Origin: a virus
DNA length: 30,292 bases
Strand: one strand, 5' to 3'
IMG/VR virus record: IMGVR_UViG_3300011113_000054
Span: 1 to 30,292 of that record
Shown: one piece after another, positions 30,218-30,292 of the stretch
How the letters are laid out: each line of letters opens with the position of its first letter
Position numbering within the stretch: position 1 is the first letter of the stretch
The notes under the pieces: model-generated
What the model was told of the DNA's origin: nothing
Databases searched by the model: none
The model's input: the letters and a program-made list of their open reading frames with translations, nothing else
Translations under genes and position numbers: made by a program

Positions 30218-30292
30218 ATGGCTATCGTGACCAATACCTTTACGACCTACTCTGCAAAGGGTATTCGTGAAGATCTGAGCAATGTGATTACA
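30218..30292 (+). CDS. Major capsid protein, N-terminus only (3' truncated)
   Basis: Only the first 25 codons are in the window: MAIVTNTFTTYSAKGIREDL followed by SNVIT. The TTFTTYSAxGxREDLSxVI opening is typical of podovirus-type capsid proteins and the place after a scaffold gene is standard. GAGGTG (30207-30212) precedes ATG 30218. Everything beyond residue 25 is outside the window. Confidence 0.85.
   Translation, partial: MAIVTNTFTTYSAKGIREDLSNVIT

Overview
The window is a 30.3-kb piece of a tailed double-stranded DNA bacteriophage genome (Caudoviricetes), most likely a short-tailed (podovirus-like) phage with a P22-style head and DNA-ejection module. This rests on a P22-gp1-like portal, an acidic scaffolding protein, the start of a capsid gene, a P22-gp10-like head-closure protein and three large Ala/Gln-rich ejection-type proteins. 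Strong Shine-Dalgarno sites, tight ATGA/TGATG overlaps, moderate GC content and perfect TTATCCACA DnaA boxes suggest a Gram-negative, probably proteobacterial host. No integrase, tRNA, CRISPR array or insertion sequence was seen. The window is not a whole genome: it opens inside a tail gene and closes inside the capsid gene, and the tail-tube genes expected between those two are missing.

Layout: 1-2173, tail fibre region (a Trp-Thr-repeat protein end, an S74 self-processing fibre and a small partner). 2173-4594, a lysis block of small membrane proteins, a GTA-type holin and a GH108 endolysin. 4597-8201, virion proteins (a jelly-roll-like protein with an inserted module, a gp10-like closure protein and a low-complexity Ala/Gln/Gly protein). 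8213-14220, three ejection-type proteins ending in a predicted ADP-ribosyltransferase. 14217-14923, the only minus-strand genes: a RuvC-like resolvase and an HTH regulator that appears to be transcribed leaderless. 14924-15169, a divergent control region with facing promoters, a palindromic operator candidate and hairpins. 15170-17017, a rightward early operon of seven small, mostly unrecognised genes. 17010-21656, DNA metabolism: an Fe-S PD-(D/E)XK nuclease (DUF2800-like), an SSB-like protein, a terminator, a C5-cytosine methyltransferase gene carrying a second long ORF inside it in the +1 frame, and a primase-helicase. 21657-21815, an array of GGGACAAAT repeats with a large palindrome, a candidate replication origin. 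21816-24985, a hypothetical protein, a tiny basic peptide and the two terminase subunits, separated by a 433-bp non-coding region rich in DnaA boxes and inverted repeats. 25007-30292, small basic proteins, a Cys-rich protein, a glycosyltransferase-like protein, portal, a small helical protein, scaffold and the capsid start.

The most unusual features are: (i) the methyltransferase locus at 18846-19568, where two reading frames both look like real proteins over about 700 bp; (ii) two separate origin-like non-coding regions, one phage-iteron-like and one DnaA-box-rich; and (iii) an ADP-ribosyltransferase placed last in the ejection-protein operon, which suggests an effector delivered with the DNA. 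All functional calls are from reading the sequence; no database search was possible.
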